25,007 nucleotides of DNA from positions 1-25,007 of the forward strand of contig JADRCO010000887.1 in NCBI GenBank assembly GCA_021464525.1, written 5' to 3'. Position 1 is the first letter of the stretch; every line of letters begins with the position of its first letter. Origin of the DNA: Rhizophagus sp. LPA8_4_AMF (lineage: Eukaryota > Glomeromycota > Glomeromycetes > Glomerales > Glomeraceae). This document shows, piece by piece, positions 1 through 8,407 of this stretch. A model generated the notes under the pieces. The model made no database searches. It had not been told where the DNA came from and saw nothing but the letters and a program-made list of their open reading frames with translations. A program made the translations under genes and the position numbers.

Positions 1-260
1 TTTTTTATTACTATGAAATCCCTATTTGTCACCCCTTATATGTCACCGTCCAATAGGAACTATGGGTGAAATTAGTGAAATCATAAATAAGAACATCCCA
101 TAATGCTGGCCAAAATCGGCATAATTCGGGCTGGTCGACTAAAAATATTAGATAGCACGTGATTCTAGCAGTACTAAAAGCTTTAACTGTTAATTTTATT
201 TTTAATTAGAGTGTCATCGATGGGTAAATTATACAAAATAAAAAGTAAAAATAAAATAAT

Positions 261-1236
261 TTAAAAAGTAGATATCATAAATTTTCTACTTCTATTAACT
301 TCTCTTCTAACTCTAATACATTCAACAGGATTATCAGATAAAATACCATCAATTTTACCAAATTCTACGCATTTTTTTATATCATTTGTATCATCAACAG
401 TCCAAACAAATAATTTTCTACCTTTTCTTTTAATCAAATTAACAAAACCAGTTTTATCTGATAATATAAATGGATATTCCATATTATAACTTTCTACTTT
501 ATCGAAAAAATCTTCGCGTGCTTCATTAATATCACTACTTATATAAGAAACTGGAAATTCTGGTAAAACTTTACGAGCTCTTTCAAGAAAATCTAATGTC
601 CATATACCGAGATATAATTGTGAAGTGAAATTATATGGAAAATTTGAATGAATTATATCAGCCATTACATCAAGAATTTCAATCTTATTGTCCTCCTGAA
701 AAAAATGAGTAAATGATGTTAAAATTTTGGAAATAAAATGAATGAATTTTCGATTTTTACCTTAATATCAAGAAGTACGAAAACATCATTATTTTCTTCT
801 TGTTTTAATAGATCTAAAACGTCTTGAAACACAGCTATAGGTTCGTTATCATTTCTTAAATATTCAATATAACCAAACCAATTTCTATCTTCAATTAATC
901 CGGTTCCGTTAGTAGTGCTTTCTAACGTAGTATCATGCATCATAATAACCTGACCATCTTTCGTTAAACGAACATCAGATTCTAAAGCATCTGCCCCATA
1001 AATTAACGCTGTTTGAAATGACTTCAAGGTATTCTCTGGAAGCATATCAGGATACCCTCTATGTCCAATGCAAAGTGGTGATTTTAATTGTGCTTTCACA
1101 GAAAAAAAAAAAAGTTGAGTTATAAATTAATATCAAAAAATTAAATTATTTATCTTATTTAGTCCTTACCAAGAACATTATGATGTAAAATAAATAATGA
1201 AATGAAGAAAAGTTTTTCTAAATTAATTGATAACAT
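261..1236 (-). CDS. Glycerophosphodiester phosphodiesterase (Pgc1-like)
   Basis: Hydrolyses glycerophosphodiesters or, if it is a true Pgc1-type enzyme, phosphatidylglycerol. Three exons on the minus strand: 1236-1170, 1092-761 and 695-261, giving 277 residues; both junctions (phases 1 and 0) keep the frame. The ATG at 1236 was chosen because the next exon has no ATG before the catalytic motif, and exon 1 supplies a hydrophobic N-terminus (about residues 9-22) that could be a signal peptide or anchor. The GDPD signature is visible: HRG at 33-35, PENT at 41-44, E60 and D62, then HD at 75-76. The C-terminal half contains a LWxLDF-like strand segment and FVWTVDD, as in the TIM-barrel end of the family. 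Yeast Pgc1 (321 residues) has the same order, and that resemblance is from memory. Substrate is inferred; the GDPD fold is well supported. Confidence 0.88.
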
Positions 1237-1300
1237 TTTGAAAATATAGGGAAAAAAGAAAAAAAGGAGTATTTTTTTTTTTAGTGAATTGGGGACTTAT

Positions 1301-1308
1301 TATATAAT
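1301..1308 (-). promoter_or_regulatory. TATA-like element upstream of the GDPD gene
   Basis: An ATTATATA/TATATAAT run lies about 65 bases before the proposed ATG at 1236 and is followed by T-rich sequence on the coding strand. The whole area is AT-rich, so chance occurrence is likely. Confidence 0.25.
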
Positions 1309-1473
1309 ATTTATTATTTTTTTTTAAAAAAAAAAACGTTTTTGAAACGGCAGCTTCGATTTGATGATGAACAAGCAGATCATCATACGCCTCAAAACAT
1401 TTAACAATTTAAGTTTAAACTATATACATTATATGTAAATCAGTCGTATAAAATTTTTTTATTTTATTATCTT

Positions 1474-2444
1474 TCAATAAGAAACAAATTGAATCACAAC
1501 AATAGAATCAACTAACAATTGTATAATACCACAAAGAATAAATTGAAGTGGTACTCCTGTGTATATATAATAAAAAGTTTTAAATGCATCTCCCAAAAAC
1601 CATGTTAATAATATCATTGGACTTATTTAAAAAAAAAATTGTTGGATTAGTTGAATTAATTAATAAAATAAACCAATTTCTCAGAAAATATTACCTGAAT
1701 CCTGATACAGATCTATTTTGAAAATTTTGTATTGCTTGTGGCATAGGAACAGTACTTTCAATGCCAAGTGACTATAAAAAAAGAAGTTAATTTTTTCTAA
1801 TTCAAACCTCCCAAAGAAATTTTTGTTTTTTTTTTAAATTTTAAAAAAAAAAATTAATTTACCGCAAAACCTAGTAACTCAATAAACCAGTATTGATTAC
1901 CAAATATTAAATAGGATATTAACAAACCACCGGTTAACATTCCAAGAAAAGTTAAATACGGTCTTAAGTGATCCCAATTCCAAAATTGTCTTTTCTTCGG
2001 ATTATACAAGGAAGAATAAGGTAAACGGTATTTTATACATTCGTATAAAACTATTATTTGAGTTATTATCATTAATATACTTTGATGGAATAATACATTA
2101 TCAAATCTTTTTCCCAACCTAAGATAGCAAAAATGTTAAGAAACAAATTTCTTTTTTCAATAAAAATAAATAATATAAAATAATAAATTAAAGTCCTACC
2201 AAAAGAAAATTCGAATAATGCTTTCAAAAATATATAATATATTAAATAAATTAATACTTCTTTCCTAACAGAAATTTACCTTTACGTTCGTCATATTATT
2301 ATCTTACCTACTAATTAATAATATTCCACTTGTATCTAAAGAAAATCCAGCACTTGATTTTGTTTTACGAAATTTTGCTATTTGGTCAAAATATCCTATT
2401 ACTGGTCCAATTACCATTGAAATTTTCAAAAGTATCTCTGCCAT
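1474..2444 (-). CDS. PQ-loop repeat membrane protein, SLC66A2/PQLC1 family
   Basis: Seven-helix PQ-loop protein of internal membranes. The animal relative SLC66A2 and yeast Any1/Cfs1 are linked to phospholipid asymmetry in endosome/Golgi membranes. Five exons on the minus strand: 2444-2308, 2220-2200 (21 bases), 2118-1863, 1771-1695 and 1621-1474, giving 212 residues with all phases matched. The order of conserved blocks follows SLC66A2: GFSLDTSG, IIRIFFWLGKRF spanning the micro-exon, a QSILMI helix, FWNWDHL, ELLGF, the second PQ motif (P149-Q150), then GDAFKT and GVPLQFILCG near the C-terminus. The first motif reads DQ (20-21) instead of PQ. The product is shorter than human SLC66A2 (271 residues), mainly at the N-terminus and the loop between repeats. 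Family assignment is confident; exact function is inferred. Confidence 0.87.
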
Positions 2445-2482
2445 GCTGGTCAACTAAATTAACGGTAAAAGGAAGTTTACTG

Positions 2483-2490
2483 TATTTATA
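2483..2490 (-). promoter_or_regulatory. TATA box candidate of the PQ-loop gene
   Basis: TATAAATA on the minus strand about 40 bases before the ATG at 2444. The spacing is short but workable, since fungal transcription often starts 30-100 bases downstream. Chance occurrence cannot be excluded. Confidence 0.3.
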
Positions 2491-3342
2491 TTAAGTTACA
2501 AATTTGGTGGGACCGTGGGTTGGATTAAACGGTAAAACTAAAATACCGTGACTTCGATCACATGATATATACTTTCTATAAAAGAATTTATAATGATTCA
2601 TGTAGGGGCTGTATGAATGATAGATATTCAGCAGTTTGGATTGTCGATCCAAGCTTTTCCGATGTGAAGCGATAGGTAACAAAAAAAAATAGAATTCCTG
2701 CTACTAAGAGACACATAACTTCGGGCTAATCCCGAAAGATTCAATGACAAACCTAATTGATAATAATAAATAAGCTTTCTATATCGATGTTTTCTAAAAT
2801 TTACTTTACTCAGCCTGATACCTTTTGGGTTATAACAATTATTCCGCTTTTTTTGTCCAAGTCAATAATTATACATAGTTGACTTTATGTAGTCAACAAA
2901 AATTTATGAAATCAAGATGTTAATTCTATCGAGAATCTCCAAAAAGACTGTACCCCTAGAATGAGTGCGCCAGCAAAGTGACATATAATAACAAATATGA
3001 TAAATATGATAAGTATGATTCTAAAAAAAACTCTGTCCTATTATATGTATGACATGAGCGACATATACCACTTCCATATTAGTTAATCTGTCACATATTC
3101 AATCTAAATATATTTTATTTAATCTTCCGATCTTCCGATGGAATTAAATTTAGTAAATGTTCGATTATTTTCAGTTTCTATTGGGCGTTCGACCCTGATT
3201 GTACTAAAAATAGTTTCCCAATTTAGCAAAATATCATTTTCGGAGTTAATCGAAAAGTTGGACTAACGAAGTAAAAAAGGGAAATAAATAATGTAAATGA
3301 TTCAAATAATGGAAATAGATTAATAAATAAAAAAAAAAAATC

Positions 3343-3377
3343 ATATATATATGAATCAAAAATCCAATTTTCACTAG
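3343..3377 (+). promoter_or_regulatory. TATA-like run and possible 8-codon upstream ORF
   Basis: TATATATAT at 3343-3351 overlaps an ATG at 3351 that opens an 8-codon frame ending in TAG at 3377, 15 bases before the subtilase ATG at 3393. It is either the core promoter, leaving a very short leader, or a leader with an upstream ORF that could dampen translation; the sequence alone does not decide. Confidence 0.25.
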
Positions 3378-3392
3378 TTAATATTGTCGAAT

Positions 3393-6300
3393 ATGAAGAT
3401 CGTCATAACTTGGTTTATGTTTTTTTTGATATCCTTTAATTGGACTAATGCTTATATAAGTAAACAATTATCTCATACATTTGCAAATAAATTTTTTGTC
3501 AAATTTTCTTCCTCTCCTTTTACCTCATCCCCTGAACATATTGAAGCTCAACACTCCACTTTTCATAAAGAATTAAAAAAACGAGGAATCGAAGTTAAAA
3601 TTGGACATACATTTAAACGATATGCTAACGGAATTGCCATTGAAACTGATGAGAGACACGTGAAGAGAATTGCTGAAATTGAACATGTTGAAAGCGTTGA
3701 GCCTGTGGTAGATGTCAAAAATGATTTTTAGTACGACAGTGCCACAGTGGCGCATAAGTACCCGCAGTTACCGGTTAACTAATAATTTGATTTCTTTTAT
3801 GAAAATAGAGATATTATAAACGGTTTAAACCGGATGAACAGTTTAAGATTAAATCAATTAAACGTGACAATTCTGAAATGATTCAAATCGCACCTAATAA
3901 TGATATTAATACTATTCATGAAATTACTGGTGTGAAAAAAGCTTACGAAAAGTTAGGACTTACAGGAAAAGGTGTTAAAGTTGGAATTATTGATTCAGGT
4001 ATATATAAAATAAGTGAATTATAATATTATGTCTTGTTTAAACTAATTCGTTTCCTTATTTATCAGGTATCGACTATAGACATCCTGCTTTAGGAGGATG
4101 TCTTGGACCAGGGTGTAGAATAGCATACGGGTATAACTTTCTTGATGAAAATAATGACCCATTAGATGTTTGTGATGGACATGGGACTCATGTAGCAGGA
4201 ATAATTGGAGGTCATGATATCAAGACCGGATTTAGAGGTGTAGCACCAAACGTTGTTTTTGGAGCATACAAAATTCTTGCTTGTGAAAATAATGATTCTG
4301 CTGATGCTTATAATGATGGAAATAGCAGTTATAGCCATGATGAAATTTTATTGATGAGATCGATTGAGAAAGCTGTTGATGATGGCATGTTAATTATAAA
4401 TATATCCGCTGTAAGTTTAAAATAAACTTGAATTTTTAAATATCAATTCGAAGTTATTAATAAAAAAATTTGTAGGGTGGCCCTGGAAATGCTAGAACGC
4501 CATCATCACTTATGATTAATGATGTGGCTAAACACAAGGGGATAATATTTATGGTAGCATTAGGGAATGATGGATTAAATGGTGTATCAACAAATCTTGA
4601 ACCTGCAGTTGCGAACAATGCTATTGGTGTTGGTTCATTTGAAGTAAATAAATTTTTAAATTTTAAAGCTTTTGATACAAAGAATCCAGATTTTGTTCTT
4701 TGTAAGTATAAGATTTCCTTGTTATTATCTCGTTAATTTAAAAAAGTAATAACCAACAAAGTTTGTATTTTGAATAGATTATATGAAAATAAATGCAAAG
4801 GCATTTCCTTACACAAAAGTTAAAGTTAAATTATTCAAATGTATAAATGATTACAAAGAATTTAATAATACAATACTTATTACTGATAATAGAGATTCAA
4901 AAGCTATAGAATGTTTAATAGAAAATCAAGTAAGTCGAAAATTAAGTACAATTTATTTATTAACAAAAAAAATTTTTTATATAAATTAGAGTGATCTCAT
5001 GTCTTTTCCTTTCTTGCTTTCTCAAAAAAAATAAAATATATTTTATAGTTTAATAATATAAGCTTACAGGGATCAATAATAATTAATGCCAAAGTTGATG
5101 AAGGACTTCCACTTTCTCCAGCAGTTCCAGAGTATGAAAAATTGGGAGCTATATTAACTTCAAAACAAGGTGATACTTTGATCAAATATCTCGATAAACA
5201 TCCAAATTTAGAATTAGATTTTTCTGATAAGTATGGATACATGATAGAGCATCCCTTTGCTGTAACCCCTTCTATATTCTCAGGTTGGGGTTTATCTGAT
5301 GAATTTGATATCAAAGTAAGTATAAAAAAAAACTTTATGTTATTCTTCTAAAAAAGAATTAACTCATAATTATTTATGTATTTTATATATATATTTATAT
5401 AATAGCCTGATATTTGTGCACCTGGAGGATTTATTCTTTCGGTTTTTCCAATTAACATATCACCTTATCAGGTTCTGTCTGGAACTAGCATGTCTGCACC
5501 ATATATGTCTGGTATAGCAGCATTATATTTGGAAACATTTGGAAACCAAAATTCTTTTGAACAAATAAGAGCTGCGCTTATGAACTACGCCATTCCTCAT
5601 AAAGATCGAAATAAATTATTGTCTCCAGTACTTCATCAAGGTGCAGGATTAGTCAACATTTATGACACATTAAGAGCCACTAGCTTTGTCTATCCACCAA
5701 AAATTAATTTGAATGATACGATTAATTTTAACGGAAATCATACATTATATATTTATAATGTTGGAAGAAAAGAGATGAAATATAAATTATCTCACTTACC
5801 AGCTCCAAATGTTAATGGATATAACACAACCCTCTCTAAAAATTATTATCAGTTGGAATATCTCACAAATAATTATGCCGATGTTGAATTTGAAAAGGAT
5901 TTAATTACAGTGGCACCTGGAGTTAATGTTAAAGTTTCTGTAAATTTCACCCCACCAAAAAATTTATCTAAGGATAAACATTGGTTTTATAGTGGATGGT
6001 TGAAAATAACTCCATTAGATAATAAAATGCCCGCGATGAGTGTTCCTTATGGTAATTATTTTTTCAATTATTCAATTTGTATTGCTATTTAACAATAATT
6101 CTTTTTAAACATTTAATCATATCATAGCCGGATTGGCTGATGATGCAAGAAGACTTCCATTATTTCAAACACCAAAATTCCCTAAGCTAGTTGAAGATAC
6201 AACTACAGACAATAACAACATTGGCGAGATTAGAACGTTTACTTTTAAAAATAAAACAGGAAATAAGCTTGATATACCGTCTATAAATTTAAGATTGGCA

Positions 6301-6585
6301 ACTCCAACTCACGGAATCTTTACTGAAATTCTGGATTATAATTATAAATTTTTAGGTGTAGTTAAAATTTATTATGGCTTTCCTGCTCCAAGAGTTACAG
6401 ATCTCACAGTTGATTGGGATGGTTTAATTTATAATCCAAATGATAAAAATGATCAGGGTGCAATTGCACCTGACGGGGAATATTACCTCAAAATTAAAGC
6501 GTTAAAATTATTTGGTGATATTAATAATGAAAATGATTATGAAGTTTGGTTAAGTCCTAAATTTATAGTTAAAAGAAGTACATGA
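3393..6585 (+). CDS. Secreted subtilisin-like serine protease (S8, vpr-type)
   Basis: Secreted endopeptidase made as a zymogen. Eight exons: 3393-3707, 3809-3998, 4067-4410, 4476-4701, 4778-4929, 5070-5315, 5406-6051 and 6128-6585, giving 858 residues with consistent phases. Residues 1-20 form a signal peptide ending in TNA, and 26-105 an inhibitor I9 propeptide (ANKFFVKF..., VESVEPV). The catalytic triad is complete: Asp167 in GIIDSG, His207 in DGHGTHVAG and Ser519 in GTSMSAP, with oxyanion Asn314 in ALGNDG. Residues about 360-415 between Asn and Ser resemble a short protease-associated insert (ILITDN...GSIIINA). The tail beyond about 580 looks like the Fn3-type domain of C5a-peptidase/vpr enzymes, with VPYAG and the ADDARRLPLF segment joined across the last intron. 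The first donor (3708) was chosen because reading on meets TAG at 3729. The gene looks intact; substrate is unknown. Confidence 0.92.
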
Positions 6586-6614
6586 ACTATTGAACCATTG
6601 AACCATTGAACTAT
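6583..6614 (+). repeat. 8-bp tandem repeat starting at the subtilase stop codon
   Basis: Four tandem copies of TGAAC(T/C)AT at 6583-6590, 6591-6598, 6599-6606 and 6607-6614. The TGA of the first copy is the stop codon of the protease gene, so the array forms the start of its 3' untranslated region. Confidence 0.85.
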
Positions 6615-7051
6615 TGAATTTAATTTATTTTCTTACCTAGATTTTTATTTATTGTACAAAAATCCAAAATTTATTTTGCAATGCTTTTATTAGAGCAAGA
6701 TAATGTAATTTTAGTACATATTAGCATCATAAATTGTATTTACTTAAAAAGTCTACTTTGCATTTTAATCATTATTTCAATAATACCAATCAATATCTCA
6801 TAATAAATCCTTCCATGAAGTGATATGTAAAGTAATTTTGCTTACATCAAATGATTTTAAAAAATTTTAGGTATGAAAAGTTATTTAGACTAATATACAA
6901 TAAAAATTATAACTTGTTCTTTTGTCGTTATAAATTTAAATTCATCCGTATTAAACTGATAAACGATAATAATTCAAGAAAAAAAAGACAAATTTTTTAC
7001 AGCAAACATCATTCTAGTATTTGATATAATGATTTTAAATAATATAGTTAC
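6615..7051. other. Convergent intergenic region
   Basis: AT-rich spacer between the ends of the subtilase (plus) and of the membrane protein gene (minus). It probably contains both 3' untranslated regions. I see no gene, repeat or structured element in it. Confidence 0.6.
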
Positions 7052-7798
7052 TCAACATTCGTTATTTATAATAGGAATTTCATCTCCCAATTCATCGCCA
7101 TCTTCATCATGGTTTTCGCTTGTTATTGTGGCTCTACTAAATTGATCACGAAGACGATATCTGATACCTGAATTAATTAGATTTTGCGGTGAATCGGTTT
7201 GTGTTAGGAAGCTCATTCTTTGATGATAATATGAGAAATATGATCTAACCATGGTAATTGATATAAAGATCCACCACAATAGAAGAACAGCCACAATAGT
7301 ATTCAGTGCAGATTCAGGTGAGAATGTTTTAGGATTATTAACAATAATTTCGTTTTGACGATATTGATCAACGATTTCGCGTGCTTTATGCTGTATAGAC
7401 GAGATTATCTCTTCCTGTACAAAATTCACATCCCCAGGGAAAGTAACGACTTTCCCAAGGATTGGATCCGTCTCTTGAGCGTATTTCGCTTGTACACCAT
7501 CCTTCGCATGTTTAAATTCGTCGGTGTGTATATTGTATTCATGATGTACAACTACAGGATGATTTTCTTCACGTTCAAATTCATATAATCTACCATCGTC
7601 GATGTTTCCCGTGGATTTGTAAATAAATTTCAATCCTAACATTCTCAATTTTGCAACCACTCTATCCCATATAGTGGTTGGTATGATATTATTTGGTGGG
7701 GGAGGAAATTCAAGACGCATGTGGTGTATATTATGGACCACGATAAAAAGTGTGGGATCTTGTTTTGAGGTTGGGGTACTTGATTGAGTTGTGACCAT
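7052..7798 (-). CDS. Unrecognised single-pass membrane protein
   Basis: One open exon of 248 codons from the ATG at 7798 to the stop at 7052. I do not recognise the family. Visible layout: a Ser/Thr-rich N-terminus (about 1-15), a globular-looking stretch of about 145 residues with a polyproline FPPPP (31-35) and several paired histidines (VVHNIHH, VVVHHEY), one strong hydrophobic helix at about 166-184 (IVAVLLLWWIFISI), then a basic and tyrosine-rich segment (RSYFSYYHQR) and an acidic C-terminal tail (DEDGDELGDE). No signal peptide follows the ATG, so it may be a signal-anchor protein; by the positive-inside rule the C-tail would be cytosolic. In-frame sequence just upstream (7799-7858) encodes about 20 hydrophobic residues but has no ATG. 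Composition is less AT-skewed than the neighbouring F-box gene, which supports real coding. Confidence 0.7.
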   Translation of the reverse strand: MVTTQSSTPTSKQDPTLFIVVHNIHHMRLEFPPPPNNIIPTTIWDRVVAKLRMLGLKFIYKSTGNIDDGRLYEFEREENHPVVVHHEYNIHTDEFKHAKDGVQAKYAQETDPILGKVVTFPGDVNFVQEEIISSIQHKAREIVDQYRQNEIIVNNPKTFSPESALNTIVAVLLLWWIFISITMVRSYFSYYHQRMSFLTQTDSPQNLINSGIRYRLRDQFSRATITSENHDEDGDELGDEIPIINNEC

Positions 7799-8407
7799 CC
7801 TTGACTTTAGATAAATAAAATCAAATAAGATGAATATGTTTACGATTATTACAATCAAGATTCAAAATTTCTTTAACGAGATTTTTATGGATGGAAGTTT
7901 ACACGATCAAAAAGCTGTACTATGAACAATCAACTACGAGTTTAATTATATAGAATGAGTTTGGGTGGCTTAGAAAGTAACTTTAATCAATCAATATCGT
8001 CATACTATATATCAGGAGAAATGTTAAAAATTTCCATCTTTTTTTCAGCCCATTCATTAAATAATTCAAATATATGTGCAATTCTTTTATATTTCATTTC
8101 ACCGGTCTAGATAACGTAATATTTTTTATATTTTATATTAATTAAAAAAAAAAAAATTAATTAATCAAAAGATAAAAAATCTCTTGTCACATAATATATT
8201 TGCCTATTTCATTGGACCATTTCTATTTAGAGCTAACTAAAATTTCTTTTTTTTTACGAAAATTGTGTGCGAACTTAATCTACCTTTATTTGGTTAAGAT
8301 GCGCTATAAATTTATCGATCACAGCCCCATTAAATTTACAGGGCTTTGATCTTTTATAATAAAAAATTTTTTTATTTCATTATTTATAATTTTTAATAAT
8401 AGGAAAA
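7799..8407. other. Divergent intergenic region, membrane protein gene / VPS51
   Basis: About 600 bases that should include both promoters and the VPS51 leader. It holds A/T homopolymers (about 8145-8160 and 8248-8255) and a coding-like minus-strand stretch at 8016-8107 that is listed separately. No clear TATA element stands out. Confidence 0.5.
8016..8107 (-). pseudogene. Orphan exon-like fragment, about 30 codons
   Basis: On the minus strand an acceptor-like TATCTAG at 8108-8114 is followed by an open frame containing ATG-Lys-Tyr-Lys and a helical, coding-like stretch (HIFELFNEWAEKK), ending in TAG at about 8016. Splicing it to the neighbouring membrane protein gene through the GTATGA at its 3' end breaks the frame or gives a stop, and no upstream ATG exon is visible. 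It may be a relic exon or chance; this is a weak call. Confidence 0.2.

Larger units (their letters stand above)
2445..3392. other. Divergent intergenic region, PQ-loop gene / subtilase
   Basis: About 950 bases separate two genes that point away from each other, so it should hold both promoters. I see a minus-strand TATAAATA (2483), a TATATATA run just before the subtilase (3343-3352), and a short imperfect tandem of TATGATAA-like words at about 2994-3022. An open frame of 63 codons at 2491-2682 (minus) lacks an ATG and family features and is not called. Confidence 0.5.

Noticed and set aside
2491-2682. 63-codon minus-strand open frame upstream of the PQ-loop gene
   Set aside because: It has no ATG start, overlaps the TATA candidate, and shows no domain or coding-like pattern; likely promoter/leader sequence.
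36-2989. Inverted 11-base match TTATATGTCAC (36-46) and GTGACATATAA (2979-2989)
   Set aside because: Too short and too AT-rich over 3 kb to mark an element; it encloses two intact genes.
3708-3731. Reading the subtilase first exon through to the TAG at 3729 as a separate inhibitor-like protein
   Set aside because: A donor at 3708 joins in frame to the catalytic domain and the propeptide-protease order is standard; a retained intron could still give a short I9-only product.
4997-5314. 105-codon minus-strand open frame inside the subtilase
   Set aside because: Antisense to exon 6, which matches the protease family in the plus direction.
7355-7588. 77-codon plus-strand open frame
   Set aside because: It lies inside the minus-strand membrane protein gene and has no features of its own; a shadow frame.
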